Positions 1 through 6,605 are shown, counted from the stretch's first letter. The stretch is DNA of 8,436 nt from Planctomycetaceae bacterium (GCA_031267635.1 JAIRYX010000460.1:1-8436), one strand, 5' to 3'. Notes: a model not told the origin generated them from the letters alone. Made by a program: numbers and translations.

Positions 1-42
1 TTGGGGTTCATTTTCTCGAAATTCTTTATTGATAAGGGTTTA

Positions 43-169
43 GGGAACGTCCCGAAGTCAGTTTGGGAACTCCCAACGTCGGTTATTGGCTTCAATAATC
101 CGGTTATTGACTTCAATAATTCGGTTTATGACGCCAAATTTTACGTTCACGACGTCAAATTTCCGATTT
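43..169. repeat. Degenerate ~21-bp tandem array
   Basis: About six units with a period of 21-22 bp can be laid end to end; most end in a cGGTT-like block (79-85, 100-106, 121-127). The two central units (80-100 and 101-121) match at 19 of 21 positions, and the outer ones drift to roughly 14-15 of 21. The two leftmost units carry GGGA-N-TCCC mini-palindromes (from 43 and 65). The period is a multiple of three, so an open frame from base 1 to 213 reads as a 7-residue repeat (for example VIDFNNS). The other strand is open too, so coding status is undecided. I see no gene family in it. Confidence 0.6.
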
Positions 170-406
170 CCGGCGCTCGCTCGAAGGAATACGAGGGACT
201 CTTGAGACTTTGAGGGGTCGTTTTTTGATTTTTGAGCATCTGCGTAACATGAGTTAATAATAGTCAATAGGTGGAGTTTAAGTCGTTTGGAAATGACCTG
301 TATTTTTTACAGTTTCCGCTTTTTGAGCAAAGATGCTTTTAATTCACCGATAAATTTGAGACAATATTTAAAATAAGGGCTGCAATAATAATATTTTTCG
401 GTAAAA
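170..406. other. AT-rich spacer without recognisable gene
   Basis: Between the tandem array and the first palindromic element I find no convincing gene on either strand, no RNA gene and no clear promoter. AT-rich stretches resembling -10 boxes occur (around 386-394), but none has a -35 box at a good distance. Confidence 0.5.
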
Positions 407-412
407 TTGACG

Positions 413-469
413 GTAACTATCCAGTTGACAAGGTGCGGATTGATTTGGTTTGATCGACTGAATAGTTAC
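413..469 (+). repeat. Dispersed palindromic element, copy A
   Basis: This 57-bp copy starts GTAACTATCCAGTTG and ends CGACTGAATAGTTAC. The ends are inverted repeats that pair at 13 of 15 positions plus one G-T. Its asymmetric core, TGCGGATTGATTTGGTTTG at 434-452, recurs in copies B (reverse), C and D, and weakly in E (reverse). It lies upstream of the substrate-binding protein gene and is read through in-frame, which artificially extends that gene's open frame back to 407. The 8-bp flanks are unlike each other, so there is no target-site duplication. Confidence 0.85.
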
Positions 470-477
470 GTTTTTTT
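413..477 (+). terminator. Possible intrinsic terminator made by copy A
   Basis: The terminal inverted repeats of copy A can form a ~15-bp stem with a long (~27-nt) loop, followed by GTTTTTTT at 470-477. This matches a factor-independent terminator for transcripts coming from the left. The long loop is a weakness, and no upstream gene is visible in the window. Confidence 0.4.
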
Positions 478-511
478 ATTAGCGAAATTTACTCTGTCAG
501 GAAATATTCCA

Positions 512-1663
512 ATGAAAGTTGCTCGAACAAAAACTTTTTTTATTTTTTTAGCGATCCCGTTTTTTCTTATGTCTTGTGTACCGCAAACTTCAAGAGATAT
601 TGTAAAAAAGGAACTTCACCCGATTCGCACGATTGAACAATGGGAAAATTATCAAAAACAGGGGCTTGTTCCAGAAAAAATTGATCGAATTTTTTGTAGC
701 GGCGGAACGCTTCGGCTTGCGGTCTATCTTCAATGTGCGGACCGCGTCATTGCAACAGACGGCAACGAGCGAATCGTATCAAGTCGCAGCGGCATGAAAG
801 CGTATCTTGCCGCGCATCCCGAATTGGCGTCGCTTCCTGTTGCCGGAGAATCCAGCGGACGCGATCATCCCGAATTGCTTTTGAGCTTGGAAAATCCGCC
901 GCAATTGATTCTCAAAGCGGATACTGGCGCGGGATATGATCCCGAAGAACTGACGCGGCGAACAGGAATTCCAGTCGTGCTTGTTCCGATGCGCGGGATT
1001 ACGGTGGGACGTGCGGAATTTGACGCCGGTTTGCGGTTGATGGGAGCCGCGCTCAATCAACGTCAGCGCGCGGAAGATGTCATTGCTTTTTTCGACAATG
1101 AAATTTCAGAATTGCGAAAACGAACAATTGGCGTTTCGAAAGAAAACAAACCGGCTGTGTATGTCGGCGGAGTTTCTTACAATGGTTCGCATGGTTTCAA
1201 TTCCAGCGAAGCCGGTTATCCGCCGTTTGATCTTGTGAACGCTCGCACGTTTCTGGAAGAAAAGCGAAACGATCCGATTCTCGGCAACCGGCATCAAATT
1301 TTAGCGAAAGAGAAAATTTTGGAATGGAATCCTGATATGCTTTTTCTTGATCTCGGCACGCTGGAATTACAGAGCGCGAGCGGTCTTTCTGAATTACAAA
1401 CCGATTCGTCTTATCGTTCTCTTACTGCGGTTCAAAACGGGAATGTTTACACGTTGCTGCCGAATACGTTTTATTTTGTGAATCACGACGCGGTTTTAGC
1501 AAACGGATGGTTTGTCGGCAAAACGCTTTATCCTGATCGTTTCGCCGATATTGATCCCAAGAAAAAAGCGGATGAAATTTTCACATTCCTTGTCGGAAAA
1601 CCGGTTTTTCAGCAACTCAATGAAAGTTTACAGAATCTTGTGTTTGAGCGGTTGAATTTGTAG
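512..1663 (+). CDS. ABC transporter substrate-binding lipoprotein (iron/siderophore/B12 type)
   Basis: The 383-residue product is the extracytoplasmic solute-binding part of an ABC importer of the FecB/BtuF-like class (periplasmic binding protein family 2, COG0614), which delivers iron chelates, haem or cobalamin to a permease. Residues 1-22 form a lipoprotein signal: K/R near the start, hydrophobic FFIFLAIPFFL, and lipobox LMSC with Cys22 as the lipidation site. The segment YVGGVSYNGSHGFNSS at residues 217-232, followed by GYPPFDLVNA, is typical of iron-complex binding proteins of this family. The open frame reaches back to 407, but those 35 residues are mostly a translated palindromic repeat. 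ATG 512 has AGGA at 499-502, nine bases away, and gives a proper signal peptide, so I choose it. No permease or ATPase gene is adjacent. Family is certain; substrate cannot be read from the sequence. Confidence 0.93.
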   Translation: MKVARTKTFFIFLAIPFFLMSCVPQTSRDIVKKELHPIRTIEQWENYQKQGLVPEKIDRIFCSGGTLRLAVYLQCADRVIATDGNERIVSSRSGMKAYLAAHPELASLPVAGESSGRDHPELLLSLENPPQLILKADTGAGYDPEELTRRTGIPVVLVPMRGITVGRAEFDAGLRLMGAALNQRQRAEDVIAFFDNEISELRKRTIGVSKENKPAVYVGGVSYNGSHGFNSSEAGYPPFDLVNARTFLEEKRNDPILGNRHQILAKEKILEWNPDMLFLDLGTLELQSASGLSELQTDSSYRSLTAVQNGNVYTLLPNTFYFVNHDAVLANGWFVGKTLYPDRFADIDPKKKADEIFTFLVGKPVFQQLNESLQNLVFERLNL

Positions 1664-1710
1664 AATATTTGTTTAGTCCACTTTTGGGGGAGGTTGATTT
1701 GATGTTGCGA

Positions 1711-1764
1711 GTAACTATTCCGTTGCCCAAACCAAGTCAAGCCGCACGGCAACTGTATAATTAC
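1711..1764 (-). repeat. Dispersed palindromic element, copy B (inverted)
   Basis: This 54-bp copy lies 47 bp after the stop of the substrate-binding protein gene. Read on the - strand, its core GTGCGGCTTGACTTGGTTTG matches copy A at 18 of 20 positions. On the + strand its left arm, GTAACTATTCCGTTGCCCAA, is identical to the left arm of copy C, although the core is inverted. Flanks show no target duplication. Confidence 0.85.
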
Positions 1765-1770
1765 TTTTTT
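1711..1770 (+). terminator. Likely intrinsic terminator formed by copy B
   Basis: GTAACTATTCCGTTGCC (1711-1727) pairs with GGCAACTGTATAATTAC (1748-1764) at 14 of 17 positions, with a 20-nt loop, and is followed by six T (1765-1770). It sits just after the substrate-binding protein gene and is the best candidate for its terminator. The inner GTTGCC/GGCAAC pairing is perfect. Confidence 0.6.
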
Positions 1771-1776
1771 AGAATC

Positions 1777-1805
1777 CCTCGGCGTCCTTGGCGCCTTTGT
1801 GAGAG
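1777..1805. repeat. Short GGCGTCCTT/GGCGCCTTT repeat motif
   Basis: Two 9-bp units, GGCGTCCTT (1781-1789) and GGCGCCTTT (1790-1798), match at 7 of 9 positions and are followed by GTGAGAGA. It is GC-rich inside an AT-rich spacer. It resembles the CTTTGCG-type short tandem motifs I remember as scattered in intergenic DNA of many bacteria; that resemblance is from memory only. Function unknown. Confidence 0.4.
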
Positions 1806-1818
1806 ATAAATTTAAAAA

Positions 1819-1860
1819 TGTGATGCGTCACAATGATTCTTGGTTTAATCACGAATCATT
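1819..1860. promoter_or_regulatory. Pair of small palindromes, candidate operator
   Basis: TGTGATGCGTCACA (1819-1832) is a perfect 5-4-5 palindrome. It overlaps by one base a second perfect inverted repeat, AATGATTC (1832-1839) and GAATCATT (1853-1860), with a 13-nt loop. They lie about 50-90 bp upstream of the -35 box of the large surface protein gene, a place where an activator or repressor could bind. The first resembles CRP/FNR-family half-sites (TGTGA/TCACA), but its 4-bp spacer is not the 6 bp of the CRP consensus. Binding is inferred only. Confidence 0.3.
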
Positions 1861-1908
1861 CTTGTCGCAAAAAAATTTTCAAAAAAGAATTTTTTTTCTT
1901 AAAAACTT

Positions 1909-1937
1909 TTGCAATCCTTTTTGCATCTAACTATAAT
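1909..1937 (+). promoter_or_regulatory. Sigma70-type promoter of the large surface protein gene
   Basis: TTGCAA (1909-1914) and TATAAT (1932-1937) are separated by exactly 17 bp. The A/T tracts just upstream (1869-1905) could act as an UP element. Transcription would start near 1944, leaving a leader of about 95 nt before ATG 2040. Confidence 0.7.
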
Positions 1938-2028
1938 GAAATTTTAAGTGAGCAATGAATTTGCTAAAACAAGCATAAATTGCAAAATTTCATTTTGTTT
2001 ACAACCTCCTCAGTTCAACATCTTTTCC

Positions 2029-2034
2029 AGAGGG
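2029..2034 (+). promoter_or_regulatory. Ribosome binding site fixing the start at 2040
   Basis: AGAGGG lies 5 nt before ATG 2040 and supports this start over the in-frame TTG at 1980. Upstream in the same leader, AACCTC (2003-2008) could pair with GAGGGTT (2030-2036, one bulged G) and mask the site; this is speculative. Confidence 0.5.
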
Positions 2035-2039
2035 TTTTT

Positions 2040-5000
2040 ATGGCACGCATGTCTGATTCGTTACGTCAAATTTTTTCCGGTAACGGCTCTTTTGCCGACC
2101 GTGTGATTGATTTGTTCGATAGTCTCACGGAATTCGATTCTTCTAAACGTCCGTTCAAACGCGCTTACATTTTCGAACCGTTGGAAGAACGAATCGTTTT
2201 AAACGCTGCGCCGACGTTTGTCAATTTGCCGGATGAAATTACCGTTGTTGCCGGGTCAAGCTATCATGTTGCGTTGAACGGATACGACGAAGACGGCGAC
2301 GCGTTGACATTTACCGCGGAGAGCGTGGTAAGTAATTTGGCAACTGTTCTGGATAACACAAGCGCGAAAATGCACATTGTGCAGCGCGATGCGGATGGAA
2401 ATATCATCCAGGATTTCGGTTACATTACGTTTGAATTTTTTGAAGACGACGCTCCGCTTACAACGGCTCGTATCAAACAACTGATTCAAGAAAATTTTTA
2501 TGACGGCATTATCTTTCATCGAATCATTGACAATTTTATGGTTCAAGGCGGCGATCCGACCGGAACAGGCGCAAGCGGTTCGACTTATGCTGATTTTAAT
2601 GACGAATTTAGCGATTATTTGCGGCACAACAGCCAAGGGATTCTCTCAATGGCAAATTCGGGAGCGAATACCAACAACTCGCAATTCTTTATTACGGATG
2701 TTGCAACGCCTTGGTTGGACGACCAACATTCGATTTTCGCGTTTCTTACGTCCGGTTACGACGTCTTGGAAGAAGTCAGCAAAGTTGCCACAGATACGAC
2801 CGAAAACGAAGACCCTTATGCTTCTACGTATGACCGTCCGATTTTTGACGTGGTGATGGAAGAAGTCACTCTTTTCGACGACACGGAAAACGGCGTGTTA
2901 CGGATTGTTACAAGCAGCTCGATGGCAAATACGACGCAAATCGTTACGGTGAAAGTCGATGACGGTAACGGCGGTTATGTCGAAAAAGAAATCTCGGTTC
3001 GCATCACTTCGGGAGATCTCGAGGAACCGGAACAAGTGAACATAAAAGCGGGCGAAACGACTTACGTTAATCTTCCTAAATTGGAAAATATGGGCGATGA
3101 CGAGTCAATTTCATATTTCGTGATTCCTTACGAGCAATCGCATCCGAACATGCAATATGAAATTGTCGAGGGTAACCGCTTAAAAATCACGGCGGGGGAA
3201 GACGTTGCGGGACCGCAGTACGTTTATATCGGCGTGCAATCCGCGTTGGACGGTTGGATTTATTCGACTGAAAGTAGTTACGTTGGACGATATATGTTGA
3301 CACTCGTTACGCCCGCCGCACCGAAAGTGACGTGGACAGACGGCGACAACGGCACTGTCGGAGACGGAATCACGTCAAACAACAACAAAGATGGCGATAC
3401 AACTTATACCTTCAAAATGGAAGGGATTATTCCCGGTGCGACTGTTAATTTGTACGCGAACGGCGTGGAAATGCCATACCAAATCATTAGCGACATATAT
3501 TATGACGACGCAGGCAATGAAATCACCAATTTTACGTCGGAAACAACGATTGCCTCGCGAGCAATCATTATTAAAACAATCGGAAGTGGCGAATATAAGT
3601 TGAACGACGGAACGTATCAATTCACCGCGAAACAAACGCATACAATTTACGACGGAACATTGCCGCTTGTCAGCGATCTTTCCACGCCGATTCAAGTGAT
3701 AGTGGCAACCGTTGCGCCGGAATTTCTTTCGCCGATAGAAGGATTTAAATACGACGTCTCGCCCGGTGATGAATTTGTCGTTGAAATCAAAACGAACAAA
3801 GACGACGCGGAAGGCGGCGTAACAATAGAATTGGTCGGTGAAACGCCGCAAGGAATGGCGATGTTCTCCAATGCCAGCTACCCCATCAGCTACCGCGCGC
3901 TGGCTTGGAATATACCGGAAGATTATGAAGCGGGCTCGTATGAAATTCAGTTGAAAGCGACCGACGGCGCCGGTAATTCACGCACGGTCACATTCAACCT
4001 GATGGTACAAACCGGACCGAAATTTGACGTCATCGGCGAAACCACCGTGAACGAAGGAGATTCGTTATCGCTGACATTGCAACCGTCGGACTGGATCGAA
4101 GTACCGACAGAAACAGGCGAATCCGATGATACCGACGAATCGGACACAACCGGCGATGTTGAAAATTCTGACGAAACCGGAACGCCGACAGAAACCGGTG
4201 AATCCGATGAAGCAGATAACACAAACGAAAACGAGACGTCCGGCGACGTTGAAAACTCTGACGTAACCGGAACGCCGACGGAAACCGGCGAATTGGATGA
4301 AGCAGATAACACAAACGAAAACGAGACGTCCGGCGACGTTGAAAACTCTGACGAAACCGGAACGCCGATAGAAATCGGTGAATCGGATGAAGCAGATAAC
4401 ACAGACGAAAACGAGACAACCGGCGACGTTGAAAACTCTGACGAAACCGGAACGCCGACAGAAACCGGCGAATCGGATGAAGCAGATAACACAAACGAAA
4501 ACGGGACAACCGGCGATGTTGAAAACTCCGACGAAACCGGAACGCCAACGGAAACCGGTGAATCTGATGAAACGGCAAATGATGGACCGCGTGAAGGCGG
4601 CTGGAAATATGAAATTATTGATTCCACCTTGCCGGAAGACGCGCATGTTCGGATCATTCACAGCGACAACGGACGAACGGCAACGCTTGTTTGGGACACA
4701 ACCGAGGCGGACGGTCCCGGACTTTACACGGTTACGCTGCAAGCGACGGACGAAAACGGAATCACGCGGCAAAAGATGATTCAGGTAACTGTCAACGAAG
4801 TCAACGCGCCGCCATATTTTGTCGCTGAAGATTTTGAGGAGTTGTACAGCGTCAACGAACATGAGGAGATTGTCATTAACGTCAACGCGCGTGACGACGA
4901 CGTGCCGCGAAACACGCTGACGTATTCGCTCATTGACAGCGATATTATTTTAACAGGAATGGAAATCAATGCGGCAACCGGACGTTTGACATGGACGCCG

Positions 5001-6149
5001 GGTGAAGAATACGGCGGACAAACTTATACCGCCGTTGTTCAAGTCGCCGATCAAAGCGGCGCGACAGCGCGTTACACGATTCGCATTGCCGTCAACGAAA
5101 CCGACACGCCGCCGGTTTTCACGGAAATTGATCCGATTGAAGTGTATGACGACTTCGGCGATTTGAGCATTTTTGTTGAGGCGGTCGATCCCGACAGTCC
5201 AACCAATTTGGTGCGTTATTCGCTGGACGGCGATATTCCCGAAGGAATGACGATCAATCCGAACACCGGAGAAATTCGCTGGGCAATTCCTCATGATTAC
5301 GTTGGAATGAACGTGCCGTCGGCGCTATTGAATGTTCATGTGAAAGCAACGGAAATTGTTGCCACGCAAGTTACAAACGAACTCGGCGAATACGAATTTA
5401 TTGAGTCGGAAGGACTTTCTACCGTTTACACCGTGTCCATTACGCTCAAAAGCCGGAGCTACGAAATCGCCGTAGAAGAAGCGAAACAAGCGGAAGCAGC
5501 CGCCGTTGTGGAATCGGCGATTGCGGTACGAAACGCGGTTTGGGAAAATTACGACCGCCCCACGCTTCCCGGCACAGACACGGCGTTGCTTTCGCTACAT
5601 TTGCACGACGTTTGGTTCGGCAATTCCGCATCCAACGCGGACAATTCCCATCGGCAAAACGCGGCATTGGAAACGCCGTTGTACGACAAAAATTATAACG
5701 GATCATTCCGCGACCCATTTTCAACCGTTACGTTCGGCACGGATGATCTCGGTACGACCAACGACGCGGATCTGACAACCAGTACGGATCAGGAAAACGA
5801 ATCTTCGCCGCCGCCGACTAATTCGGGAACATCGGACGGGCAAACATATCGCGCCAGACGACCGGTTTCGCCGAGTGCGTTTTTACGCGGCATTGAAAAC
5901 GGATTATCGCGAGTCAGCACGCCGTTATTGGATTCGCTCAATAACATCAATGTTGATCGCACCGTTTCCGAATTACAAGACGCAAACGCATCACTACAAT
6001 CGTATTACGATTCGCTTCCGAAAAAACAATCGGCGGAACAAATTGCCCGCGACACGGCAATCCGCAACTGGAACGATACAAATCCTTCTTCCGCAGATAA
6101 TTCACCGGACGTCAACCAAAAGAATTTCAATACGCTACGGCTGAAATGA
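2040..6149 (+). CDS. Giant LEPR-type surface protein with cyclophilin and cadherin-like domains
   Basis: The 1369-residue product is probably exported and acts at or outside the cell surface. Residues 45-56 (FEPLEERIVLNA) match the LEPR-XLL motif near the N-terminus of large repetitive proteins; no classical signal peptide precedes it. Residues 58-109 and 283-323 form one cadherin-like domain split by a cyclophilin peptidyl-prolyl isomerase domain (110-282). The isomerase active site is complete against human CypA: R161, F166, M167, Q169, N206, F217, W225, L226, H230. Beta-sandwich regions follow at ~330-424, ~427-557 and ~558-656. Another cadherin-like domain (~659-689 and ~848-920) is interrupted by an acidic repeat (690-845). 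Two cadherin/putative-Ig domains cover ~923-1019 and ~1023-1136. The tail (1137-1369) has an Ala/Glu-rich helix and Ser/Asn-rich linkers, with no LPXTG, PEP-CTERM or dockerin signal. ATG 2040 was chosen over TTG 1980 because of AGAGGG at 2029-2034 and the promoter at 1909-1937. Binding partner and substrate are unknown. Confidence 0.93.
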   Translation: MARMSDSLRQIFSGNGSFADRVIDLFDSLTEFDSSKRPFKRAYIFEPLEERIVLNAAPTFVNLPDEITVVAGSSYHVALNGYDEDGDALTFTAESVVSNLATVLDNTSAKMHIVQRDADGNIIQDFGYITFEFFEDDAPLTTARIKQLIQENFYDGIIFHRIIDNFMVQGGDPTGTGASGSTYADFNDEFSDYLRHNSQGILSMANSGANTNNSQFFITDVATPWLDDQHSIFAFLTSGYDVLEEVSKVATDTTENEDPYASTYDRPIFDVVMEEVTLFDDTENGVLRIVTSSSMANTTQIVTVKVDDGNGGYVEKEISVRITSGDLEEPEQVNIKAGETTYVNLPKLENMGDDESISYFVIPYEQSHPNMQYEIVEGNRLKITAGEDVAGPQYVYIGVQSALDGWIYSTESSYVGRYMLTLVTPAAPKVTWTDGDNGTVGDGITSNNNKDGDTTYTFKMEGIIPGATVNLYANGVEMPYQIISDIYYDDAGNEITNFTSETTIASRAIIIKTIGSGEYKLNDGTYQFTAKQTHTIYDGTLPLVSDLSTPIQVIVATVAPEFLSPIEGFKYDVSPGDEFVVEIKTNKDDAEGGVTIELVGETPQGMAMFSNASYPISYRALAWNIPEDYEAGSYEIQLKATDGAGNSRTVTFNLMVQTGPKFDVIGETTVNEGDSLSLTLQPSDWIEVPTETGESDDTDESDTTGDVENSDETGTPTETGESDEADNTNENETSGDVENSDVTGTPTETGELDEADNTNENETSGDVENSDETGTPIEIGESDEADNTDENETTGDVENSDETGTPTETGESDEADNTNENGTTGDVENSDETGTPTETGESDETANDGPREGGWKYEIIDSTLPEDAHVRIIHSDNGRTATLVWDTTEADGPGLYTVTLQATDENGITRQKMIQVTVNEVNAPPYFVAEDFEELYSVNEHEEIVINVNARDDDVPRNTLTYSLIDSDIILTGMEINAATGRLTWTPGEEYGGQTYTAVVQVADQSGATARYTIRIAVNETDTPPVFTEIDPIEVYDDFGDLSIFVEAVDPDSPTNLVRYSLDGDIPEGMTINPNTGEIRWAIPHDYVGMNVPSALLNVHVKATEIVATQVTNELGEYEFIESEGLSTVYTVSITLKSRSYEIAVEEAKQAEAAAVVESAIAVRNAVWENYDRPTLPGTDTALLSLHLHDVWFGNSASNADNSHRQNAALETPLYDKNYNGSFRDPFSTVTFGTDDLGTTNDADLTTSTDQENESSPPPTNSGTSDGQTYRARRPVSPSAFLRGIENGLSRVSTPLLDSLNNINVDRTVSELQDANASLQSYYDSLPKKQSAEQIARDTAIRNWNDTNPSSADNSPDVNQKNFNTLRLK
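4107..4574 (+). repeat. In-frame 90-bp tandem repeat, acidic 30-residue units
   Basis: One 81-bp unit (4107-4187), four 90-bp units (4188-4277, 4278-4367, 4368-4457, 4458-4547) and a partial unit (to ~4574). Units 1 and 2 differ at only 5 of 90 bases. Each unit reads like TETGESDEADNTNEN followed by ETSGDVENSDETGTP, very rich in Asp, Glu, Thr, Asn and Gly. It lies in a loop of a cadherin-like domain. High unit identity suggests recent expansion and likely copy-number variation. It also leaves long open frames on the - strand, which I regard as shadows. Confidence 0.95.
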
Positions 6150-6158
6150 TTCAATGAC

Positions 6159-6247
6159 GGGAACTTCTCAAAACCTCCCCCAAATATTCGTAAGCCCTTA
6201 TTTTTCAACGGTCACATGTGTTGCAAATGAGGTTTTTAGAAGTTCCC
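6159..6247. repeat. 19-bp inverted repeat after the giant gene
   Basis: GGGAACTTCTCAAAACCTC (6159-6177) is the reverse complement of GAGGTTTTTAGAAGTTCCC (6229-6247) at 18 of 19 positions, with a 51-nt gap. It starts 9 bp after the stop of the giant gene and its right arm ends one base before copy C. Transcribed, it could form a long hairpin protecting the 3' end, but there is no T tract, so it is not a standard terminator. It could also be the ends of a tiny insertion. Confidence 0.7.
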
Positions 6248-6248
6248 T

Positions 6249-6307
6249 GTAACTATTCCGTTGCCCAATACGGATTTATGTGGTTTGATCGACGACTGAA
6301 TAGTTAC
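6249..6307 (+). repeat. Dispersed palindromic element, copy C
   Basis: This 59-bp copy has ends GTAACTATTCCGTTG and CGACTGAATAGTTAC, pairing at 13 of 15 positions plus one G-T. The block TGGTTTGATCGA is shared with the right half of copy A (446-457), and both copies end in CGACTGAATAGTTAC. No T tract follows, so unlike A and B it does not look like a terminator. Confidence 0.85.
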
Positions 6308-6362
6308 AAAATTCCTGATTATTTCGTTTTGGGGGAACAATATTTGAAAACGCATAGAACAC

Positions 6363-6417
6363 GATGGCATCAGTGTCCCAAGCCCAATAAATCCACACAG
6401 GGCAACAGTAGAGTTAC
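6363..6417 (-). repeat. Dispersed palindromic element, degenerate copy E (inverted)
   Basis: Read on the - strand from 6417 it begins GTAACTCTACTGTTGCC and continues with TGTGGATTTATTGGGCTTGG, aligning with the start and core of copies A, C and D. The far end (near 6363) has decayed and the boundary is approximate. It lies 18 bp before copy D. Confidence 0.6.
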
Positions 6418-6435
6418 AAGAAAGACTTTACCATT

Positions 6436-6490
6436 GTAATTACCCAGTTGCCGTGCAGATTGATTTGGTGTGGACGCCTGAAATGGTTAC
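6436..6490 (+). repeat. Dispersed palindromic element, copy D
   Basis: This 55-bp copy begins GTAATTACCCAGTTGCC and ends CGCCTGAAATGGTTAC. Its core CCGTGCAGATTGATTTGGT is nearly the same as in copy A. The terminal pairing is weaker than in A-C and needs a bulge. No target duplication is visible. The DNA from 6491 to 6605 holds only AT-rich sequence leading into the next promoter. Confidence 0.8.
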
Positions 6491-6605
6491 CAAGAAACAT
6501 ACAATAATTGCAGCTTGTAGTCCACACTAATCCCACTAAATTAACAACCATACTGAAAACAAGAGGAAAAAATTAAAATATTTTTTTAAAACGCATCAAA
6601 TTGTA

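Noticed and set aside
1..213. 70-codon open frame from a TTG at the window edge
   Set aside because: It is largely the translated 21-bp array, the opposite strand is also open there, and no family is recognisable; kept only as a repeat.
413..469. Miniature IS66-type transposon
   Set aside because: The GTAA ends are suggestive, but none of the five copies has an 8-bp target duplication and no transposase gene is present; left as a hypothesis.
407..511. 35-residue N-terminal extension of the substrate-binding protein
   Set aside because: It is mostly translated repeat copy A; the lipoprotein signal and ribosome binding site place the start at 512.
1819..1832. CRP binding site
   Set aside because: Half-sites match TGTGA/TCACA but are 4 rather than 6 bp apart; kept only as an unassigned palindrome.
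1980..2039. 20-residue N-terminal extension of the giant protein from a TTG
   Set aside because: No ribosome binding site near 1980; ATG 2040 has AGAGGG at 5 nt and gives the basic N-terminus expected before an LEPR motif.
3947..4862. Three long overlapping open frames on the - strand
   Set aside because: They result from the 90-bp in-frame repeat and the codon composition of the giant gene; they encode low-complexity Ser/Phe/Arg/Val-rich strings and have no start signals.
6218..6439. 73-codon open frame in the repeat cluster
   Set aside because: It reads through copy C and copy E and has no ribosome binding site or recognisable domain.
6249..6490. CRISPR array
   Set aside because: Copies differ in orientation, sequence and spacing, and no cas gene is near; this is a dispersed repeat cluster.
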